From: a virus
Strand: one strand, 5' to 3'
DNA: 30,555 nt
IMG/VR virus record: IMGVR_UViG_3300037137_001277
Span: 1 to 30,555 of that record
The notes under the pieces are model-generated. The model saw only the letters and a program-made list of their open reading frames with translations, did not search any database and had not been told where the DNA came from. Both the position numbers and the translations under genes were made by a program. Positions within the stretch are counted from its first letter, which is position 1. Every line of letters starts with the position of its first letter. Positions 13,615 to 21,319 of this stretch are shown here, in pieces.

Positions 13615-16605
13615 TCAGTTCCTGGGGTGCTCCTGCTCGCGCTCCAATTCCGCAGCGATCTCATCCATCAGATCCCGGATCTTCGGGCTTGGCGTTTGGC
13701 GCTTGCCTTCGTAGTAGAAGTTGGTCACACGCCCACCCGTTTCCGTCGTCACGCGCCCCCAGCCGGCCAGCGCCGCCGTCATCGCCGGGCGCCCACCCAA
13801 TGCGCTGGCGATGGTCTTCTGGAGGTTCTCGCTGCTCTTTGCCAGTTGCTCGAAGACCCCGGAGAGCGCCTTGGAGGCCCGATCGACGTAGGTGGTGAGC
13901 TTGCCCTGCTCATCCTCCAGCATCTTCAGCATCTGCTCGTGCCAGCCTCGGCGCTCCTCGAACTTGGCCCGATCGACATCGGTGGCGCCCTTCTCTGCCT
14001 GGAGCGCCGTGTCCCTGGCCGCCGCCAGCCGCTGCTGCGCCTCGGTGTCGGAGATCGCGTGCTGTTCCCACGCGGTCATCACGGCCTCGCGGTATTTCTC
14101 GGCCCATGCTGAGAGCTCGTCGGGAGATGGCGTGGCGGCCGTCGCCTCGAGCCGCTGCTTCTCTGCAATCATGCCGGCGCCGAGCTGCCCCTGCAGATCC
14201 GGCGATATCCGCGGGCTCACGGCCAGCGCCTTCTCGATATTCTCAAGGCGGGCCTGGACCTCGGGCGCCAGCCCTTCGAGCGGCTTGGCCTTCGCGAGCT
14301 GATCGAGGTAGGCTTTGTTGATCAGGCCCTGCGTGTACTCACTGTCCTGCCGGGTGATCTTCAGCTGATCGAGCGCGTAGGCGCGCGTGAGTTCCAGCAT
14401 CCGAAGTTCGTGCTGATAGAGGCCGGCCCGCGCCTGCCGTTCTTCCTCGGTCCACTGGATGCGCTCGTCGTGGATCTGCTTGTCGGTCTCCCGGACCTTG
14501 TCCCTGAGCCTGACCAGTTCTTCGGCCGCCGCCATTTCCGCCTGAGTCTGCAGCTTGGTCAGCTCGATCCACTTGGGATCCTTGGCTTTCTTCTGCTGCT
14601 CGGCCAGTCGGCCAGCGGCCTCCGCAATGCGGTTGAGTTGATCGAGGTACTCCCCGGCATTCAACACCGCCGACTTATAGAGGTCCTGGGTCTCATCGAT
14701 CCATTGCTTGACCCGGGCGGCAGCCTCGGCCGCGGTCTCGCGCGCCCGCTGAGGTGCCGCTTTCTTGGGCGTGGCATCTACCGCGGTCGCGCCGAGGCCG
14801 GCCAGTTCTTTCTCGGCCTTGGCTACCTCAGCGCGTAGTTCCCTGATCTTGTCGGTGATCGAGATGGTGCCGGCAGCGAACTTGCCTTGCTCGAAGAACG
14901 TCTTCTGGGGCTCAGCCACCGCCGTCTTGATCAGGTCATCCAGCCACCTCTTCTGGTCGGAGATCTGGGCCTTGAGATAGTCGATCCTGGAGGTACGCCA
15001 GGTCTCGGCCCTCAGTTGCGCCGCGTATGCCGGGTCGGCCTCCATCCGCTGCAGCTTCAGCAATCGGAGGGCATCGGTCAGTGCGCCAACTGACTTGATC
15101 TCCGCGTCGTAGTGGCGGAGCAGCTCGGGGAAGTGTTCGCGCAGGCGATCCGAGATGTCGGCGAGCTCCTTGCTCTCGGCGGCCGTCCGATGCTGATTGG
15201 CCGCCAGCTCCTTCGCCCGCTCGGTCAGGGGCATCAGGGTCCTGAGCTCGTCCGCATTGGCCGCGCTGGCGCTGGCGGCCGCCTCCTGTGCCTGCGCCCA
15301 CTTGATCCAGGCGCCCACCCCGATGCCGACCGCGGCAACCACGACTCCCAGCCACCCCATGCCCCCGAGACCCGCGATCTCGACGGCGCCCATTGCCGTG
15401 GCGACCGATTTGTAGGCGACGGCCAGCATTCCCAGGGAGCCAGCAGCCGCGAAGGCGGCGGCCCCGCCAGCTGCCGTCGCGCCAGCCCATCCACTGCTCG
15501 CCTCTTTCGATGCCTTGAAACCAGCCGCGATCCCCTGGAGGCCTTTGGCCGCGCTGGTCAACGCCGGCAGCAATGCGCCGCCGATTTCCTCCGCCCCCTG
15601 CTGGATCGTGACGACGAACCGGGACCACTGCATCCCGAATGTCTTCTGCATTGCCTGGAATGCCTGGTCCACCGAGCCAGCCGCGCTGCTGACCTCCACC
15701 AGCTTCTGGGCGAACAGCTTCGAGTCGTTGGAGGCCAGGGCGGCGACCGCCTTGTAGGCACGGGCGCCACCCGCCATCTGGATCATCGCCAGTTCGTCGT
15801 CGCCCGCCGCTTTCGTGAGGAACGCGATAGCGCCAGCCAGGCCTTTCGCCTGGATGAGCGCCTGACCGGATGCGTAGCCGGCGCCCTGCAGGGCCGCTTT
15901 CAGTTGCGCGCTCGGGCTGGTCAACCGCACCATGACCATGTTCAGGCCCATCAGGCTATTCTCGGCGTCGTAGCCCACCGTCGTCATGGTGGCGAGCGCG
16001 GCAGCCAACTGGTCGTAGCCGATGCCCAGTTGGGAGGCGACCGGCACGAGCCCCTTGATCGCGCCAGCCAGCTCACCGAAGGTCATGCGGCCCTTGAGGC
16101 TCGCCCGGAACAGCGTATCGGTGACCCTGGTGGACTCCGAGGCGTTGAGGTTGTAGGCGCGCAGGATAGTGACCAGCGTATCGCCCACCTGTTGCACATC
16201 GGCTCTTCCTGCGACCGCCGCCTTGGTGGCCGCCCCGAGGATCTGCTGTCCGGCCTCGCCGCCGAATCCGATCTTGGCGATGTTGGAGAGAGCACCGGCC
16301 AGCGCCTCGTCCGCGATCCCGCTCTCGCGTGCCAGCGCATGGAGTTGCTCGGCCACCGCCGCGATGCCCTGATCGCTCAGCTGCAGCACCTTGTTGAGGT
16401 CAGTGAGCACCGACTGCATCTCGGTGGCCTCGCGGACCGCCATCTGCAGGCCGGCCACCATCCCGCCCCCGAAGCCAGCAAGGACCGCGGCTGTCGCCAG
16501 CGCGGTGCCGCGGCTCTGATCCAACAGCGAGTTCGCCTGCCGCAGGCCATCGCGGAAGTTGCTCAGATTCAGTTTCAATACCGCGGTGACTTCGCCGACC
16601 CTCAC
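13615..16605 (-). CDS. Tail tape measure protein
   Basis: 996 residues, ATG at 16605 in an ATGA overlap with the tail chaperone frame. It sets tail length and is released into the host at infection; by the usual rule of about 1.5 angstrom per residue the tail would be near 150 nm. Residues about 60-330 have the PhageMin_Tail/TP901 tape measure pattern (GEAGQQILGAATKAA, FGELAGAIKGLVPVASQLGI, YDQLAAALATMTTVGYDAE). Residues about 370-440 are hydrophobic Ala/Gly-rich segments that could cross the host membrane. The second half is a long charged coiled coil (MELTRAYAL-like helices, EAAGRLAEQQKKAKD). No lysozyme or peptidase motif is visible. Place after the frameshifting chaperones is standard. 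Confidence 0.92.
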   Translation of the reverse strand: MRVGEVTAVLKLNLSNFRDGLRQANSLLDQSRGTALATAAVLAGFGGGMVAGLQMAVREATEMQSVLTDLNKVLQLSDQGIAAVAEQLHALARESGIADEALAGALSNIAKIGFGGEAGQQILGAATKAAVAGRADVQQVGDTLVTILRAYNLNASESTRVTDTLFRASLKGRMTFGELAGAIKGLVPVASQLGIGYDQLAAALATMTTVGYDAENSLMGLNMVMVRLTSPSAQLKAALQGAGYASGQALIQAKGLAGAIAFLTKAAGDDELAMIQMAGGARAYKAVAALASNDSKLFAQKLVEVSSAAGSVDQAFQAMQKTFGMQWSRFVVTIQQGAEEIGGALLPALTSAAKGLQGIAAGFKASKEASSGWAGATAAGGAAAFAAAGSLGMLAVAYKSVATAMGAVEIAGLGGMGWLGVVVAAVGIGVGAWIKWAQAQEAAASASAANADELRTLMPLTERAKELAANQHRTAAESKELADISDRLREHFPELLRHYDAEIKSVGALTDALRLLKLQRMEADPAYAAQLRAETWRTSRIDYLKAQISDQKRWLDDLIKTAVAEPQKTFFEQGKFAAGTISITDKIRELRAEVAKAEKELAGLGATAVDATPKKAAPQRARETAAEAAARVKQWIDETQDLYKSAVLNAGEYLDQLNRIAEAAGRLAEQQKKAKDPKWIELTKLQTQAEMAAAEELVRLRDKVRETDKQIHDERIQWTEEERQARAGLYQHELRMLELTRAYALDQLKITRQDSEYTQGLINKAYLDQLAKAKPLEGLAPEVQARLENIEKALAVSPRISPDLQGQLGAGMIAEKQRLEATAATPSPDELSAWAEKYREAVMTAWEQHAISDTEAQQRLAAARDTALQAEKGATDVDRAKFEERRGWHEQMLKMLEDEQGKLTTYVDRASKALSGVFEQLAKSSENLQKTIASALGGRPAMTAALAGWGRVTTETGGRVTNFYYEGKRQTPSPKIRDLMDEIAAELEREQEHPRN

Positions 16606-17338
16606 TTCATCCTCAATCCGAGCGCCCGAGCGAACTCGGTGGCATCGAACTTCTTGGGCCGCACCCCGCCCTCTCGCCGCAGCAATTTGACCACTTTCTG
16701 CAGACTCTCGAATCCCCGCTTGCCGCCTCGAGCTGAGGCCGCCACCACATAGGCGAGGTCCATCTGCTCCGCGTCACGCAGGGCCCGCCGGCGCCGGATC
16801 CGCTCCACCATCACCATGACTTGGGCTGGCGTCCATTGCTCGGCGATCTGCGCGGGCGATCCGCCATACTCGGACATGACCAGATCGAACGCGTCAGCCC
16901 ATCCATGCTCTACAGCACCGGCGCCATCTCCAGTAGCGGCGCCATCGCCCGCATCTCCGCTATCAGTAAAGGGACCTGGTTGACCTCCAGCAACGCGCGC
17001 ACGATCCGCAGGCACAGAAGCGGAGTCAGATGCTGCATCAGATACTCGGGCTCGATGTCGAGGAGCTTGCCGAGGAACTCCTCGAGCGCACCGGCCAGCG
17101 CCGGCAGCAGCGTGGTGAGGTGCTGATCGAAATGGTCGATGTCGATCTCGGGGCACTGTGTGATGATCCGATGCAGAATCTCGCCCAGGTCGGCCGAAAC
17201 CACTTTGATCTGCCCGAGCACCAAGGGGCGGATGATGACAGTGCGCTCCCCGATCCGGAAGCGCCGCTCGTCAGGTAGCACTGTCTCATCGCCGAGCGTT
17301 CGAATCTGCCGAAAGAGTCGCCGAAGGAAGTCGTTCAT
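16602..17338 (-). CDS. Tail assembly chaperone, -1 frameshift product (gpG-gpT type)
   Basis: Translation begins at ATG 17338 and shifts by -1 at 16967-16973, then continues in the other frame to 16602. The fused product would have 124 residues from the first frame and 121 from the second, 245 in all. The second part starts TDSGDAGDGAATGDG, continues with WADAFDLVMSEYGGSPAQIA and a basic stretch ERIRRRRALRDAEQ, and ends ARALGLRMK. In lambda-like phages the long product coats the tape measure while the tube protein is recruited. The second frame has no ribosome site of its own at the shift, and it stops in an ATGA overlap with the tape measure start. This layout is the usual one, and the slippery heptamer is perfect. 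Confidence 0.87.
16910..17338 (-). CDS. Tail assembly chaperone, unshifted product (gpG type)
   Basis: 142 residues from ATG 17338, which follows a strong hairpin and AAGGGAAAG. It begins MNDFLRRLFRQIRTLGDETV and is mostly helical after residue 40, with many Leu and acidic residues, as chaperones of this position are. It ends PLLEMAPVL at 16910 when no shift occurs, 18 codons after the slippery site. In related phages the short form is made in large excess over the fused form and both are needed to assemble the tail, neither being in the virion. No sequence motif beyond context and frameshift defines it. Confidence 0.85.
   Translation of the reverse strand: MNDFLRRLFRQIRTLGDETVLPDERRFRIGERTVIIRPLVLGQIKVVSADLGEILHRIITQCPEIDIDHFDQHLTTLLPALAGALEEFLGKLLDIEPEYLMQHLTPLLCLRIVRALLEVNQVPLLIAEMRAMAPLLEMAPVL
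16967..16973 (-). promoter_or_regulatory. Programmed -1 ribosomal frameshift site CCCTTTA
   Basis: Read on the minus strand, the heptamer is C CCT TTA in the chaperone's zero frame, an exact X XXY YYZ slippery sequence; CCT is codon 123. After the slip the new frame reads ACT GAT AGC GGA and stays open to the tape measure overlap. GC-rich repeats of GGCGCC lie 25-60 bases downstream and can pair, so a stimulatory structure is plausible. Frameshifting between two chaperone frames upstream of the tape measure is conserved in long-tailed phages. Confidence 0.88.
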
Positions 17339-17355
17339 TGCTTTCCCTTAGCCTT

Positions 17356-17383
17356 GGGGGCGGCCCCGGGTGAAGCCGCCCCC
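17356..17383 (-). terminator. Strong hairpin between tail tube and chaperone genes
   Basis: A perfect nine-base-pair stem (GGGGGCGGC/GCCGCCCCC) with a ten-base loop lies in the 90-base gap between the tail tube stop and the chaperone start. On the minus strand it is followed by AAGGCTAAGGG, not a T tract, so it is better read as a partial terminator, RNA-stability or processing hairpin. Such a structure after a highly expressed tube gene would lower expression of the chaperones. The remaining part of the gap is GC-rich and shows no gene. Confidence 0.5.
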
Positions 17384-17428
17384 TCGCGCACGCAGCCACC
17401 CTGTCGGGGGGCCTGCAAGGAAGGCGTC

Positions 17429-18241
17429 TTAGATGATCGGGAACTTCTCCAGGTTGCCGAGTTGATCGTTGGCCAGCCGACTCGTGTCGGCCAGCACCGT
17501 GATCTTCATGGGGATGTTCAGCGGCTTCTCCTTGCCGATCGTGATGTCGCCATCGAAGCCGATGTTGCAGCGGTAGAACGTCGCCGCGTAGCGGTAGCCC
17601 GTCGGCCCGGGCAGGATCATCAGCACTTCCTCGTCCGTGATCGAGACGCGACCGCCGAATGTAATGCGGCGCGTCCCATTGCCCAGATCGACGGGAGCAC
17701 TCGCGCCGAGCACGATCTGGAAGTTCTCCAGACTGGCCTCGATCAGCGGCACGGTCAGCTCGCAACTGACCTCGCCCGGGAACGTCTTGATGGGCGAGCT
17801 GGAGTGCTGGCTGAAGATCTTGTTGATCGACTCGCTGAGCGTCCAGCCGATGGCGTCGCTGAAGTCCCCCATGTACTGGCCGCCAACATAGACGGCCAAC
17901 GCCGCGCCGACCACCACGTTATCCGGCTCATCGGCGCCACCCGTATAGAAGAACAGCGCCGATGACAGGTAGGCGTCCGGCGTGCTCTCACCGTTGTCGG
18001 CCACCCCGATATCCCAGAGGCCGCCTGCGTCGAACTCGGTGGCATGGGCGGTCAGCGTCATGGCGGTCGCCGAGACATAGGCGACTCGCGACGGGTCCAC
18101 TACGGTCCACGCGGTGTCGCCGTGTTTGCGGCACAGGATGACGCTCTTGCTCCCCGCATCGAGGAAGCCGGTTCCAACGACGCTGATCGCGTCCCCGGCC
18201 TTGCCGAAGCCAGCCTTGATGCTCGTAATCGTCGTCGCCAT
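17429..18241 (-). CDS. Major tail tube protein with N-terminal IPT/TIG-like domain
   Basis: 270 residues, ATG at 18241 behind AAGGAG. Residues 1-95 start MATTITSIKAGFGKAGDAIS and VVGTGFLDAGSKSVILCRK, the signature of an IPT/TIG immunoglobulin-like fold (a strand, a GxxxxIxGxGF turn, then two strands). Residues about 100-270 are the likely tube domain, with PDNVVVGAALAVYVGGQYMG, IKTFPGEVSCELTVPLIEAS and a closing MKITVLADTSRLANDQLGNL. The tube domain builds the hollow tail and the extra domain would decorate its outside. Immunoglobulin-like domains on tube proteins are more often at the C-terminus. Position just before the frameshifting chaperones and after the tail terminator is the usual one. 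Confidence 0.8.
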   Translation of the reverse strand: MATTITSIKAGFGKAGDAISVVGTGFLDAGSKSVILCRKHGDTAWTVVDPSRVAYVSATAMTLTAHATEFDAGGLWDIGVADNGESTPDAYLSSALFFYTGGADEPDNVVVGAALAVYVGGQYMGDFSDAIGWTLSESINKIFSQHSSSPIKTFPGEVSCELTVPLIEASLENFQIVLGASAPVDLGNGTRRITFGGRVSITDEEVLMILPGPTGYRYAATFYRCNIGFDGDITIGKEKPLNIPMKITVLADTSRLANDQLGNLEKFPII

Positions 18242-18251
18242 TGTCAGCTCC

Positions 18252-18650
18252 TTAGGTCCTGGGTGTTCGCAGATCGAACACCACGTTGAATGCGGCGAGA
18301 TGGCAGGTCAGATTGTCGGCCTGTTCTTCGCCGATGTAGGCGGGGCTGTTGGTCTTCTCGACGGTGAAGGCCTCGAGGTCGCCCATGAGGAGACCGCCCT
18401 TTCGAGGCAGCCGGTTGAAGATGCTGTAAGCCTTTGCGAGCGCGCCATTGGGAGTGATGGCCCGGGCCACCACCTGGATCGTCGGATGCTCGCGCACTCC
18501 GTAGAGCTCGGGCGGATAGCCGCCTGTCGCGTGCAGACTCACACAGGCGGCGGGACTGGCGGGACGTTCGATTTTGAAGAGCGTCGATGCGATCACGCCT
18601 TCGCCCTGCTCCTCGAGCCAGTCGCCGAACTCGTCGATCAGCAGGCTCAC
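18252..18650 (-). CDS. Tail terminator / minor capsid protein (Minor_capsid_3-like)
   Basis: 132 residues, GTG at 18650 in a GTGA overlap. Begins MSLLIDEFGDWLEEQGEGV (first residue coded GTG) and has FKIERPASPAACVSLHATGG, then TIQVVARAITPNGALAKAYS and a last NLTCHLAAFNVVFDLRTPRT strand. The alternation of an N-terminal helix, a phrase about a small base value, and three strands matches small tail terminator proteins of this connector position, which cap the tail tube and dock it on the head. Assignment is by pattern and by place immediately before the tail tube gene. Confidence 0.7.
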   Translation of the reverse strand: MSLLIDEFGDWLEEQGEGVIASTLFKIERPASPAACVSLHATGGYPPELYGVREHPTIQVVARAITPNGALAKAYSIFNRLPRKGGLLMGDLEAFTVEKTNSPAYIGEEQADNLTCHLAAFNVVFDLRTPRT

Positions 18651-19180
18651 GGTGCCGCTCCCGCTGCCGGGACTGTCGGCACGACCTGCTTGGTCGTCAT
18701 GCCGGAGATCGGGCGGCCATCCACATAGACCGCGGCGGTGCCGCTGGCGCGGAGAGTCCCCTCGTCGATCGGCGCCTCGCGCATGGCTCGGCCCAGCAGG
18801 TCCTCGGTCGCGTCGATCATGCCGTCGACCGCGCCAGCCAGCACCGCGGCCGCCAGCACGTGGCCAGAGGCCCCGGCAATCGCCGGGCCGGCAATCGCCC
18901 GTTTCATCTGAATGCCCATGCGATCGGCATATCGCTTCGCGTTCTGCTTGAGCGGGTCCTCGAGGTACTTGGCCTTCCCGCCCTTGGGATGGCGATAATC
19001 GAGGCGCTCGTGCTGAGCCAGGGCATAGGGTGTGTTGAAGCCCGCGATGCCCTTGATCTCGTGGGGCAGGGCTGCACCGGAGAGCGCGCGCATGAGTTCA
19101 TCCATGCCCTCGAACTCGAAGCCGATGGCACCCTTGCGATGTCCTTCGCGCCCACTGAACTTGACGCCGATCTTGGCCAT
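18647..19180 (-). CDS. Tail completion protein (HK97 gp10-like)
   Basis: 177 residues. ATG at 19180 overlaps the preceding stop by one base (TGATG) and is preferred over an in-frame TTG six bases upstream. The sequence has a Gly-rich start (MAKIGVKFSGREGHRKGAIG), then FEFEGMDELMRALSGAALPH and a central YALAQHERLDYRHPKGGKAK; a phrase of the form YAxxQHE..xYxHPxGGxAKYLE is typical of gp10-like head-tail joining and tail completion proteins. A hydrophobic helix around residues 95-125 and a C-terminal beta hairpin follow. Fits the order connector, closure, completion, terminator, tube. Confidence 0.75.
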   Translation of the reverse strand: MAKIGVKFSGREGHRKGAIGFEFEGMDELMRALSGAALPHEIKGIAGFNTPYALAQHERLDYRHPKGGKAKYLEDPLKQNAKRYADRMGIQMKRAIAGPAIAGASGHVLAAAVLAGAVDGMIDATEDLLGRAMREAPIDEGTLRASGTAAVYVDGRPISGMTTKQVVPTVPAAGAAP

Positions 19181-19485
19181 CAGCAAAATACCCTCGTGGT
19201 CAGTGCGTCGCCGCCTAGGCCGGGCGCGCGGCTCACCGCGATCACCTCGACATAGCTCTCGCCGTCGCTGGAGAGTTGATCGCCGGCCGCCACCTCGTGC
19301 TCGCCGGGCAACGTCACGCTGATCTCGGAGAGCAACTCACGGCCGTCTTTGCTGCGAACGACGCGCCGCTTTTCAACCCACCGGCCCTTGCTCTGGACGG
19401 CCCGGGCGACCACGGGTTGCCCATAACCATCATTGCCGGTCGCCTGTTTCCACCAGATATCCTGGGCGGCATATGAGCCGATCAT
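19180..19485 (-). CDS. Head-tail closure protein (Minor_capsid_1-like)
   Basis: 101 residues, ATG at 19485 overlapping the preceding stop by four bases (ATGA). Starts MIGSYAAQDIWWKQATGNDG and ends EVIAVSRAPGLGGDALTTRVFC. The pattern of a short start, a WVEKRRVVRSKDG turn, ISVTLPGEHEVAAGDQLSSD and a last strand matches the small SH3-like head-closure proteins between connector and completion proteins. It would close the portal vertex and bind the tail. Assignment by context and pattern. Confidence 0.7.
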   Translation of the reverse strand: MIGSYAAQDIWWKQATGNDGYGQPVVARAVQSKGRWVEKRRVVRSKDGRELLSEISVTLPGEHEVAAGDQLSSDGESYVEVIAVSRAPGLGGDALTTRVFC

Positions 19486-20033
19486 CGTCCACTCCCCAGC
19501 GTGAACTCGCCCAGCGGATTGTCCGACGTGGCAATGACGCCACCGCGACTGATGAACGGCATCATCATCCGCCTAGCCTCCGCGCTCATCAGGGGGCTGT
19601 TGGTCGCGCCCTTGCCGAAGGTCTCGCTCAACCCATCGATGGCGAACGTCTCGACGCCGCCGGCCTGCAACGCTGATCGCCGCTGCTGTTCCGCCCCGAA
19701 CGCCAACAGTGCCAGCGCCTCTTCGCACTGGGCCTGCTTCACGGGGATCGGGATGATGTAGGCGAGACTCGCATCCGTATCCCGGTATCGGGGGAAACTC
19801 AGCGCCTGGGTCGGGATCACGGGACTGAGCAACTCGCCGACGACCCGCCGGGTCACTTGGAGACGGCAACTCTCGACGTGGCGGCAGGCCATGACGAGTG
19901 CCTTCTCCCGATCGGCAGTCGCGGCAGTCTCCCACGCGCTCGCATGAAGCCGGCCGGCGAAGTAGTCAGTGGCCTCCGCCAGCGTGACGTAGGAGTTGCT
20001 TGAATCCCCCGAGATGGTCGCGACGATGTCCAC
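19482..20033 (-). CDS. Head-tail connector (adaptor) protein, DnaT_2/gp6-like
   Basis: 183 residues, GTG at 20033 with GAGGTGGAG upstream. It begins MDIVATISGDSSNSYVTLAE (first residue GTG) and continues with AEATDYFAGRLHASAWETAA, then TADREKALVMACRHVESCRL and a helix KQAQCEEALALLAF. The start SNSYVTLAEATDYFAGR is a familiar opening for adaptor proteins of the family annotated as putative DnaT-like or gp6-like, which form a ring beneath the portal. The name DnaT is historical and does not imply replication. Order after the decoration gene and before the closure gene agrees. Confidence 0.75.
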   Translation of the reverse strand: MDIVATISGDSSNSYVTLAEATDYFAGRLHASAWETAATADREKALVMACRHVESCRLQVTRRVVGELLSPVIPTQALSFPRYRDTDASLAYIIPIPVKQAQCEEALALLAFGAEQQRRSALQAGGVETFAIDGLSETFGKGATNSPLMSAEARRMMMPFISRGGVIATSDNPLGEFTLGSGR

Positions 20034-20378
20034 CTACGGCTCCACCTCGTCGACCAGACCCGGTCTCTTCCACAGGATGTGGATGGCGTGGGCGGCCGAG
20101 AAGCCCTTGGGGTTCTTGGTCACCGTCAGGATCAGGTCGCCATAGCAGATCTTGACATCGCGGCCCTTGGCGCGCAGATAGAACTGCTCGCCTTTGCTGG
20201 CCGCCTCCTCGAGCGCCTTCGTGCGCGCCGGCTCCGGCAACGCCATCCGTTGCGCCAGCGTCGGCCGACTCGGACTGGCAACGGCCCTGACCTGCGGTTG
20301 CGGTTCCTTGCTCACGGCGGTGTCGGGTTCCGGCGCGCCCGGCGCGTCGCCACCCGGTTTGTTTGGATGATCAGGCAT
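20034..20378 (-). CDS. Hypothetical protein in head-tail connector region, 114 aa
   Basis: ATG at 20378 behind AAGGAG. The N-terminal half is Pro-, Ala- and Ser-rich and probably disordered (MPDHPNKPGGDAPGAPEPDT and on to about residue 45). The second half has RTKALEEAASKGEQFYLRAK, then DVKICYGDLILTVTKNPKGF and a helix near the end; this resembles a small folded domain of unknown type. Stop at 20034 meets the connector's start directly. In related phages short genes here encode head proteins of unknown role. No family recognised. Confidence 0.65.
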   Translation of the reverse strand: MPDHPNKPGGDAPGAPEPDTAVSKEPQPQVRAVASPSRPTLAQRMALPEPARTKALEEAASKGEQFYLRAKGRDVKICYGDLILTVTKNPKGFSAAHAIHILWKRPGLVDEVEP

Positions 20379-20395
20379 CGTCGCTCCTTATATTA

Positions 20396-20423
20396 GGAGG
20401 CCTGGCCCCTCGACCGGGCCTCC
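20396..20423 (-). terminator. Hairpin after the decoration-like gene
   Basis: An inverted repeat GGAGGCC/GGCCTCC of seven pairs, extended inward by GG/CC, lies in the 66-base gap between the decoration-like stop and the next start. On the minus strand it is followed by TAATATAAGGAG, so there is no T tract and the ribosome site of the next gene begins seven bases later. It may attenuate or stabilise the head transcripts. Confidence 0.45.
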
Positions 20424-20444
20424 ACAGTCAACTATGGTCCGTGC

Positions 20445-21260
20445 CTACACCAGCGCGTAGGCGAGCAACACGTCGACGTGCGAGCTGCCCGTGAGAGGGT
20501 CGCCCGTCACGCCGATGGTGATCGGGTCGTCGACATCCAGCGCCACGAATGACGCGCCGTCTGCCAGGACCGCGGCGTTCGCCGCTCCCGCCCGCAGCAA
20601 CGCCGACCGCGTGAGTCCAGCGACAGCGGCTGCGACCAGCTTGGTCGAGCCATCCAGGATGTCCACCGTGGTGGCGCCGGCCGCTCCGGCCCCGATCGCA
20701 ATCAACGCGCAATCGACGAGGCGCAGGGCCTTGCCGGTGGGCGGAGCCACGACGGTGTGACCGCTGTTGATCTCCGCGGCAGTCACGCGGTGGCGAATGG
20801 TGAGCAGGACGCCAGCCGCCAGGGCGCTAGCCCCGACCGCGCCGTCCGCGATGTTGTCGGCCTCGACGGCCGCAGCATCCAACTTGGCATGCGTCACCTC
20901 GCCATCCAGGATGTTCGCGGCTTCGACCGCGTCATCATCGAGCGCCGCATGGCCGACCGCGCCGTCGGCGATGTTATCCGCCTCCACCGCGTCGGCTGCC
21001 AACTTGGCGTGCGTGACGTTGGCATCCAGGATCTTCGCGCTTGTCACCGCGTTGGATGCCAGGGATGCCGCGATCAGACCGCCTGGCTTGACCGCGAGCA
21101 GGCCGCCGACAGTCACATAGATCGTGCTGTCGTCGACGTTCGCATTCGCCAGGATGGCGTCTGTCTGCAGTTCGCGGATGATGGTGCCAAGTGCAACATC
21201 ACCCAGGTTCGGACACGTCGCGTGGTCGAGTTCTTCGACCTGCCTATCCGTGATGGCCAT
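20445..21260 (-). CDS. Capsid decoration-like protein with decapeptide repeats
   Basis: 271 residues. ATG at 21260, behind GAGGAG at rather long spacing. The N-terminus (1-60) begins MAITDRQVEELDHATCPNLG. Residues 71-150 are eight consecutive decapeptides of the type AVxxxxIxDG (for example AVEADNIADG, NVTHAKLAAD, EVTHAKLDAA), consistent with a narrow beta-solenoid or trimeric repeat. Residues 155-271 form a C-terminal beta domain with RHRVTAAEINSGHTVV and GKALRLVDCALIAIGA. It lies directly after the major capsid gene, the usual place for head decoration proteins; repeats like these also occur in tail fibres, so a fibre on the head is another reading. No enzyme motif. Confidence 0.65.
   Translation of the reverse strand: MAITDRQVEELDHATCPNLGDVALGTIIRELQTDAILANANVDDSTIYVTVGGLLAVKPGGLIAASLASNAVTSAKILDANVTHAKLAADAVEADNIADGAVGHAALDDDAVEAANILDGEVTHAKLDAAAVEADNIADGAVGASALAAGVLLTIRHRVTAAEINSGHTVVAPPTGKALRLVDCALIAIGAGAAGATTVDILDGSTKLVAAAVAGLTRSALLRAGAANAAVLADGASFVALDVDDPITIGVTGDPLTGSSHVDVLLAYALV
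20811..21050 (-). repeat. Internal decapeptide repeat, eight copies with a 120-base superperiod
   Basis: The coding DNA for eight decapeptides repeats every 30 bases at the protein level, and every 120 bases the DNA itself is clearly similar: a block ending ...GTTGTCGGCCTCGACGG at about 20850-20880 matches one at about 20970-21000. Substitutions fall largely at third positions, which shows duplication followed by selection on the protein. Confidence 0.8.
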
Positions 21261-21286
21261 CGGTCACATTCTCCTCAGTGGCGATC

Positions 21287-21306
21287 CCGAGACGCTAGGC
21301 GCTCGG
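21287..21306 (-). terminator. Small hairpin after the major capsid gene
   Basis: CCGAG and CGC on one side pair with GCG and CTCGG on the other, with one bulged base and a three-base loop, in the 59-base gap after the capsid stop. There is no T tract on either strand. It may be an RNA end or a processing hairpin that protects the abundant capsid message. Confidence 0.4.
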
Positions 21307-21319
21307 TATTGGCCTGCCC

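Noticed and set aside
15112-16752. Plus-strand open frame of 546 residues opposite the tape measure
   Set aside because: Arg/His/Gln-rich mirror of the tape measure coding frame, with no recognisable domain and no start signals.
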